A stretch of 17,425 bases of DNA from positions 1 through 17,425 of the forward strand of contig CAZGXW010000057.1 of assembly GCA_964529975.1 (NCBI GenBank), read 5' to 3'. Source of the stretch: JADFMN01 sp964529975. GTDB lineage: Bacteria; Armatimonadota; Fimbriimonadia; Fimbriimonadales; Fimbriimonadaceae. The translations under genes were made by a program, and so were the position numbers. Under the pieces are notes generated by a model that did no database searches, was not told the DNA's origin, and was given only the letters and a program-made list of their open reading frames with translations. Of the stretch, positions 13,007 through 17,425 are shown in pieces. Positions within the stretch are counted from its first letter, which is position 1. Each line of letters begins with the position of its first letter.

Positions 13007-13900
13007 TTAGCGCTCGATCGTGACCGATTCCGCGGTGTAGGCGGTCAGCCGCGTCCCAATCGGGATCTTGATGTTCCTGCCTTTGATCTTGCCTCGGATG
13101 CCACGGTCGACGCCGTTGGCGACGTGGGCGAGTTCGGTGACGGCCTGGAACGCGAGAAGGGCCTCTGCAGAGTTCATGCTGGAGAACTGGCCACGCCCGG
13201 CCTTCTCCGTCGCCAGCAACATGGCGCCGACTGACCGGCCATCGCGTTTGATAGCCTTGCTCGTCGCCGTCAGCCCAAGTTGGTCGGCGACGTCGGTGAG
13301 GATTCGCCGGGAGTCGGGGTCGTCGAAGTCCTCGCTCGAGCCTTCGCCGTTCATGCGCTCAGAGAGCCGCGTCAGGAAGTCTTGCGTCTCGGGGTGTTCC
13401 CAAAGAGCCTTCAGCGCTGCGCTCGCCTCGTCACGGCTGGACGTTCTGCGCGTGAGTTCGAGCGGCTCGTCCGGCTCGTCTTGAACGGCGAGCAAGGCAA
13501 TCTCTGCGCCATCGACATTGATTGGTCTGAAAACGACCTCCAATCTGGCTGGCTGGTTGATCATTTGCGACATGACGCTCGCTTCGCGCGACCGTACGAC
13601 TTCGAGTTCGCCGACTGTGCCGGCCGGGACCACGATCAAGCCGCCCGCATTGACGTCCTTCGTAACGACCATCTGCGCCGTCTCGCCTTCGTCGACGTCG
13701 CCAGAGTGCAAAGGTCTGAGCAACAGGAACTCGATAGACGAGCCAGCGGCAAGGGTCACTTTCTTCGGCGGCTTGCTCGTCGCTTTTGCCTTGGCCTTCG
13801 GGCTTTCCGCCTGTCGGTTGGCAATCGCTGCAAGCCCAATACCCGCAATCGTCGCTCCGACGACCGCGCCGATCGCAACTCCCACCCATTGACGAGCCAT
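13007..13900 (-). CDS. Membrane-anchored protein of unknown function
   Basis: The 297-residue product begins MARQWVGVAIGAVVG, with one hydrophobic segment at about 5-27 that anchors it or serves as an uncleaved signal. A Lys/Ala/Pro-rich linker follows (to about 50), then a beta-rich region (about 50-150) containing VNAGGLIVVPAGTVGELEVV, a pattern shared by many envelope proteins of the VirB10/TrbI or stress type without a clear homolog, and an acidic helical segment (150-215). I cannot assign a function. ATG 13900 is chosen because TACAAT lies 8 nt upstream and the hydrophobic segment starts there; the frame extends 55 codons further into the divergent M60 gene. It precedes malic enzyme by 15 nt, probably as one operon. 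Confidence 0.65.
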   Translation of the reverse strand: MARQWVGVAIGAVVGATIAGIGLAAIANRQAESPKAKAKATSKPPKKVTLAAGSSIEFLLLRPLHSGDVDEGETAQMVVTKDVNAGGLIVVPAGTVGELEVVRSREASVMSQMINQPARLEVVFRPINVDGAEIALLAVQDEPDEPLELTRRTSSRDEASAALKALWEHPETQDFLTRLSERMNGEGSSEDFDDPDSRRILTDVADQLGLTATSKAIKRDGRSVGAMLLATEKAGRGQFSSMNSAEALLAFQAVTELAHVANGVDRGIRGKIKGRNIKIPIGTRLTAYTAESVTIER

Positions 13901-13908
13901 TTCAGGAG

Positions 13909-13914
13909 ATTGTA
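13909..13914 (-). promoter_or_regulatory. -10-like box for the minus-strand pair
   Basis: On the minus strand TACAAT lies 8 nt before ATG 13900, 5 of 6 to the consensus. It would give a leaderless or very short-leader transcript covering this gene and malic enzyme. Confidence 0.5.
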
Positions 13915-13969
13915 CGGACAGCCGGGGCGGAACGTCGTCGCGGGAAGCAGAATTGAACCAAACGGCCCG

Positions 13970-13975
13970 TATAAT
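13970..13975 (+). promoter_or_regulatory. -10 box of the M60 gene
   Basis: A perfect TATAAT lies 6 nt before GTG 13982. No -35 match is found at the right distance (the nearest TTGAAC, 13953, is 11 nt away). The message should be leaderless. Confidence 0.6.
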
Positions 13976-13981
13976 CGACCT

Positions 13982-16186
13982 GTGGCCCTTCGGTTCGCTT
14001 CGGTTCTTTTCGCCGCCCTTGTCGGCGGGTCGGTGTCCGCCCAACTGCCCGAGTACCGCGACCACACTGCAGACTTCACCGCCTTGACCGAGGGCGTCAA
14101 GGCGCTTCCCCGGGTCGGAGTGCCTTGCAACGTCGTCGTAGGCGGGCCAGACTCCTATTGCTTAGTGGCCGGCGGCGCCGGCGGGCACTATTACGCTGTC
14201 GTCGCTGCGGCTTCTTACGGTCGCGGTCTGGTCGTCACGTTTGGCCACGACGGGTACTTGGCAAAGGCGGGCCTGTCCCCGGACTCGGTGCGCTTGATCA
14301 AGAACGCGGTCGGACACTTGCAGAAGCAGCAAAGGCAGACACGCGTCGCCGTGTACAACAACAAAGACGCAGCCACGGCGTTGACAGGCGAGGGTCTCTT
14401 GGTGAAGGAGTTCGCCGGCGTCGACTGGACGAAGGACCTCGCGTTCTACGACGCAGTCGTGAGCAATGCGGTGGTCCTTGGAAACTACAACGACCTGCTC
14501 AACTTACGAAAGTTCATCCAGAACGGCGGGGTGTTCGTCAGCGCGCAGAACGGCTGGGGCTGGAAGCAGATCTATGGTCCCCGCGGTCAGCAACTGCCCC
14601 AGAACAATCACCACAACTTCGTGATCCAACCTGCTGGTCTTACCTACGGGGACACTTACATGGGAGGGCTTGCCCCGGTCAATCCGGCGTTCATTCCCCT
14701 GACAAACTGCCAGGTCGCGATGCTCGGCCTGATCGCCGAGAGGGACCGCACGAAGCGCGCTACGCCGCAACAGATGGAGCAATGGAGCGACCTGTTGATC
14801 AACGCCGTGCGCAATTTGCACCCGTTCGACCAGGCGGTGCGCACGCGGCTAGACGCGGTGGTCGAGTTCGTCGGCGACGACATCGTTCCGACAACCCAGA
14901 AGCCGCTGCGGTCGAACGAGCCATGGAACCGGATTGCCCTGTTCATGCGGCATTGGGACATGCAGCAGGTCGCGGCGGACGAGATCACGGCGGACCCTTC
15001 GGCGCGCGTGTTCCCTGGACTTGCGCCGCGCAGCGCACAGAGCGTCGTGCGAGACGTCGCGATCGACGGCAACAAGCCGGGCTGGGAAAGCACGGGGATC
15101 TGGGTGAACGCAGGCGAGCGCGTGACGGTGGTCGTTCCGGATGCTCTCAAGGCGAAGGGATTGGTAGTGCAGATCGGTTCGCACACGGACCAACTTTGGG
15201 CACTGACGGCGTGGAACCGGCATCCGCAGATCGTGCGGACGTTCACTGTGACTGCTGTCGAGACCAAGGCCCGCAGTGAGTTTGGAGGGTTGGTGTACAT
15301 AGTAGTGCCTCCAACCGGTGCATTGGGACGGTTCCAAGTGAAAATCGATGGCGGAGTGCGCGCGCCGCGCTTCGTGCTCGGCACGACGAGCGACACGTAT
15401 TGGAAAGAGGAGCGCACGCACCCTGGACCGTGGGCGGAGTTGGAGACTGGGAAGATTGTGATCACGGTGCCGTCTTCTGCCATTCGCGAGTTGGACGATC
15501 CGGAGGCGTTGATGAAGCAATGGGACCGCGTGATGGATTGCTATGCGGAACTTGGCCGCGTGCCGCTTGGGCCACGGCCGGAGCGGATCGTTTGTGACGT
15601 GCAGATCTCAGCCGGGTACATGCACTCGGGGTATCCGATCATGGTGCAGATGGACCAGCCCACGAACCTCGTGTCGATCCACAAACAGCCGATGGGCAAG
15701 ACGGAGAACTGGGGGTTCTGGCACGAACTGGGACACAACAAGCAGCATCCGGACTGGACTTTCAACGGCACGGGCGAGGTGACGAATAACGTCTTCGCGA
15801 TGTTCGTCTTGGATCGCGTTTATCAAGCGCCGTACAAAGAGGCAGGCCGGTACGACAAGGCGAAACTGGACAAGTACATTGCCGACGGGGCGAAGTTCGC
15901 GACCTGGCAGGCGGACCCGTTCCTTGCATTGATGATGTACATCCAACTTGTCGACGGGTTTGGATGGGACGCGTACAAGAAGGTGTTCGAGGAGTACGCT
16001 TTGCTGAAGCCTGTTGAGCGACCTCGGAACGACGACGAGAAGCGCGACCAGTGGATGGTGCGGTTTTCACGCGCCGTGGGCCGAAACTTGGGGCCGTTTT
16101 TCAGGAAGTGGGGCGTACCGGTCAGTCAGTCTGCACTGGATTCGATCAACGGGATGCCGATTTGGATGCACCCGGACTTACGGTGA
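13982..16186 (+). CDS. Secreted M60 (enhancin-like) metallopeptidase
   Basis: GTG 13982 opens a 734-residue protein with a signal peptide (MALRFASVLFAALVGGSVSA, cleavage near 20). The frame runs 234 codons further upstream, but that extension lies antisense to another gene and is rejected. Residues about 40-290 look like a class I amidotransferase-like/ThuA-type domain (LVVTFGHDGYL, VAVYNN, FIQNGGVFVSAQN), as in several M60 proteins. The peptidase domain (about 370-710) has the gluzincin motif HELGH at 581-585 with Glu599 in GTGEVTNN, fitting HExxH-x(8,28)-E. M60 peptidases cut mucin-type O-glycoproteins; many environmental members have unknown targets. It overlaps the converging gene by 9 nt at the 3' end. 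Confidence 0.88.
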   Translation: MALRFASVLFAALVGGSVSAQLPEYRDHTADFTALTEGVKALPRVGVPCNVVVGGPDSYCLVAGGAGGHYYAVVAAASYGRGLVVTFGHDGYLAKAGLSPDSVRLIKNAVGHLQKQQRQTRVAVYNNKDAATALTGEGLLVKEFAGVDWTKDLAFYDAVVSNAVVLGNYNDLLNLRKFIQNGGVFVSAQNGWGWKQIYGPRGQQLPQNNHHNFVIQPAGLTYGDTYMGGLAPVNPAFIPLTNCQVAMLGLIAERDRTKRATPQQMEQWSDLLINAVRNLHPFDQAVRTRLDAVVEFVGDDIVPTTQKPLRSNEPWNRIALFMRHWDMQQVAADEITADPSARVFPGLAPRSAQSVVRDVAIDGNKPGWESTGIWVNAGERVTVVVPDALKAKGLVVQIGSHTDQLWALTAWNRHPQIVRTFTVTAVETKARSEFGGLVYIVVPPTGALGRFQVKIDGGVRAPRFVLGTTSDTYWKEERTHPGPWAELETGKIVITVPSSAIRELDDPEALMKQWDRVMDCYAELGRVPLGPRPERIVCDVQISAGYMHSGYPIMVQMDQPTNLVSIHKQPMGKTENWGFWHELGHNKQHPDWTFNGTGEVTNNVFAMFVLDRVYQAPYKEAGRYDKAKLDKYIADGAKFATWQADPFLALMMYIQLVDGFGWDAYKKVFEEYALLKPVERPRNDDEKRDQWMVRFSRAVGRNLGPFFRKWGVPVSQSALDSINGMPIWMHPDLR

Positions 16187-16837
16187 TGCTAGTTCTAAGA
16201 GGTGCTCGTGTATGCGAGCCTTGTAGAGATCGATGATTGTCTCGGTCTTTTGCACAATGTTCTCGACGTGCTCCTTTACCTCTGCTGCCGTTCCTCTGTT
16301 GAGAAGCGCCTCCCAGTCGTAAATCCAGTACACGAACACCTTGTAGTCATAGTCGTACATGCGCGAGTACAGCCGTGTATTGCCTTGATCGTGTGAGATC
16401 GTGCCTGCAAGAACATCGAGGCACGTTTGTCGGATGTCCAAGCAGAGGACCCATTCAATTGGAAGCAGTCCAAGTCCCACTTCTGCGAGCGCCCCGGTCA
16501 CTTGGTCGGTCCAGACTGTTTGCGGCTTCTCGCCCCATAGCCACGCCAGCGCTTCGGATTCAAACCCTGCCGCGAAGAGGTCGCCAGCAAGGCTCGGCGC
16601 GTTGTTGTATTGACCATGCTTCGGACTCGCGTAACAAGACTGGTATGATTGGAGCCTGGCTAAGAGCCAGTTCGTGTCAACAAGCGCCGACGGCTTGAAC
16701 GGGACAACTGGCCACCCATGAGGCACGTCCAGCTTTGCAATGTCGTCAAGTTCGTGTGCTCCCCACTCCTCCACGCTTGGTGTCGTTCCTCGGGCTTTGT
16801 GCTTCTTGACCCGCAGTATTCGCTCAAGCCATTTCAT
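16178..16837 (-). CDS. Protein of unknown function coupled to gmhA
   Basis: The 219-residue product begins with a basic helix (MKWLERILRVKKHKAR) and has no signal peptide or membrane segment. It is rich in Trp and Tyr, for example GWPVVPFKP (41-49), YDYDYKVFVYWIYDWEALL (in parts, about 162-180) and a C-terminal charged helix EVKEHVENIVQKTETIIDLYKARIHEHLLEL (about 186-216, here as segments). It may be all-alpha and bind a partner or nucleic acid, but this is speculation and I do not recognise a family. Its ATG lies inside the 3' end of gmhA (14-nt overlap), so translation is coupled. Codon use is less GC-rich than in neighbours. It ends 9 nt into the M60 gene on the other strand. Confidence 0.7.
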   Translation of the reverse strand: MKWLERILRVKKHKARGTTPSVEEWGAHELDDIAKLDVPHGWPVVPFKPSALVDTNWLLARLQSYQSCYASPKHGQYNNAPSLAGDLFAAGFESEALAWLWGEKPQTVWTDQVTGALAEVGLGLLPIEWVLCLDIRQTCLDVLAGTISHDQGNTRLYSRMYDYDYKVFVYWIYDWEALLNRGTAAEVKEHVENIVQKTETIIDLYKARIHEHLLELASP

Positions 16838-17399
16838 GCTCGATCAACTCGATCAAGATGTGAATGACCTTGATGTGCAGTTCTTGGACACGGTCGGAGT
16901 GCTCGCCGCCGGGAGTCGGAATGTGGACGTCCGAGATGAGTTTGAGGGGGTTTTCGTCATTGCCCGTGAGCGCAATGACTTTGAGGTTGCGCGCCTTCGC
17001 CTCTTGCGCGGCGTTGAGGACGTTTTGGCTCTTACCGCTCGTGCTGATGGCGAGAAGGACGTCGCCAGGTTTTCCATGCGCCTCGATGAAACGACTGAAC
17101 ACGTGCTCGAAACCGAAGTCGTTCCCTACGCAAGTGATGTGGCTCGGGTCGGCGATCGCGAGGGCTGCATAGGCCGGTCGGTCACTGCGGTACCTGCCAG
17201 TAAGTTCCTCTGCGAAGTGCATCGCGTCGCACATCGAGCCGCCGTTGCCGCATGAAAGCGCCTTGTTGCCGGACTTGAGCGCTGCTGCGATGAGCGACGC
17301 GGCTTGTGTGATCGCTTCGAGAGTCGCCTCGTTCTTGCGCAAGTGGTCGAGAGCGACGGCTGCGTCGAGGAGCGCGGACTCGATCCTACTTCGTGGCAT
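16824..17399 (-). CDS. gmhA: Phosphoheptose isomerase (sedoheptulose 7-phosphate isomerase)
   Basis: The 191-residue SIS-domain protein matches GmhA along its length. It converts sedoheptulose 7-phosphate to D-glycero-D-manno-heptose 7-phosphate, the first step of ADP-heptose synthesis for the LPS inner core or S-layer glycans. Visible are CGNGGS (50-55) for phosphate binding, DAMHFAEELTGRY (58-70) with the catalytic Glu65, VGNDFGF (91-97), STSGKSQN (119-126) and the QELHIKVIH segment (172-180) with the catalytic His180, all at the numbering of the E. coli enzyme. A Met at 56 replaces the E. coli His, an unremarkable change. ATG 17399 fits the family length. TATCCT lies 7 nt upstream. It shares an overlap with the next minus-strand gene. 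Confidence 0.95.
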   Translation of the reverse strand: MPRSRIESALLDAAVALDHLRKNEATLEAITQAASLIAAALKSGNKALSCGNGGSMCDAMHFAEELTGRYRSDRPAYAALAIADPSHITCVGNDFGFEHVFSRFIEAHGKPGDVLLAISTSGKSQNVLNAAQEAKARNLKVIALTGNDENPLKLISDVHIPTPGGEHSDRVQELHIKVIHILIELIEHEMA

Positions 17400-17406
17400 T
17401 GGCCTG

Positions 17407-17412
17407 AGGATA
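17407..17412 (-). promoter_or_regulatory. Putative -10 hexamer of gmhA
   Basis: On the minus strand TATCCT stands 7 nt before ATG 17399. The -35 region would lie beyond the window end, so the promoter cannot be checked. The spacing agrees with the other leaderless-type starts. Confidence 0.35.
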
Positions 17413-17425
17413 CCGAGTCTGCGCT

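Noticed and set aside
13280..13981. 234-codon N-terminal extension of the M60 frame
   Set aside because: It is antisense to the membrane-anchored gene. The signal peptide begins at GTG 13982, right after a TATAAT box.
14125..15279. 384-codon plus-strand frame inside the M60 gene
   Set aside because: It is a shifted frame of M60, Arg-rich and without domains, and the M60 frame carries the zinc motif and runs uninterrupted.
162..17399. Defence island or prophage
   Set aside because: Apart from one parDE pair and the LRR islet there is no integrase, phage structural gene, restriction enzyme or known defence gene, and housekeeping genes are interspersed throughout.

Overview
The window is GC-rich (roughly 60 %) bacterial chromosome with dense genes on both strands. 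It has no rRNA, tRNA, CRISPR array or transposase that I can see. Secreted proteins, an M60 and an M61 peptidase, BNR/Asp-box and YceI proteins, a GmhA heptose enzyme (implying an LPS-bearing, two-membrane cell) and intergenic hairpins of the CCAGGC-TTTA-GCCTGG type suggest an environmental Gram-negative. Armatimonadota (Fimbriimonas-like) is my best guess, but it is an inference from gene style, and Planctomycetota or Acidobacteriota relatives cannot be excluded.

Layout. 1-662: an undetermined edge and a small predicted lipoprotein. 671-2106: a lower-GC leucine-rich-repeat gene bracketed by two REP-like hairpin clusters that share a 25-bp direct repeat and a 14-bp inverted repeat, so it looks like an inserted islet. 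2119-2946 (minus): three small genes, the middle one GrlR-like, with a 7-codon leader ORF. 3071-4636 (minus): a P-loop ATPase/kinase of the AAA_28 type and a two-domain secreted DUF6265 protein. 4758-5612 (plus): a secreted alpha/beta-hydrolase, followed by a 315-bp gene-free stretch with phased AAACGGGA repeats. 5928-7648: a YceI protein translationally coupled to a BNR/Asp-box protein. 7738-8556: a secreted lethal-factor-like zinc peptidase, overlapping tail to tail an M61 peptidase (8498-9985, minus). 10028-11134 (minus): carA. 11215-11813 (plus): a parDE-type toxin-antitoxin pair with a 10-bp-phased operator. 11810-13900 (minus): malic enzyme preceded by a membrane-anchored protein of unknown function. 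13982-16186 (plus): a secreted M60 (enhancin-like) peptidase. 16178-17399 (minus): gmhA and a coupled gene of unknown function.

How the parts relate. Housekeeping functions (carA, malic enzyme, gmhA) are interleaved with envelope and secreted proteins. Translational coupling is visible at GrlR-like/70-aa, YceI/BNR, parD/parE and gmhA/16178. Several genes have a -10-like hexamer only 6-9 nt before the start codon, which points to widespread leaderless or nearly leaderless transcription. Three convergent gene pairs overlap at their 3' ends.

No clearly new multi-gene system is evident. The best candidates for a second look are the LRR islet between REP-like hairpins, the GrlR-like small-gene cluster, the phased operator of the toxin-antitoxin pair, the phased repeats at 5799-5862 and the leaderless promoter pattern.
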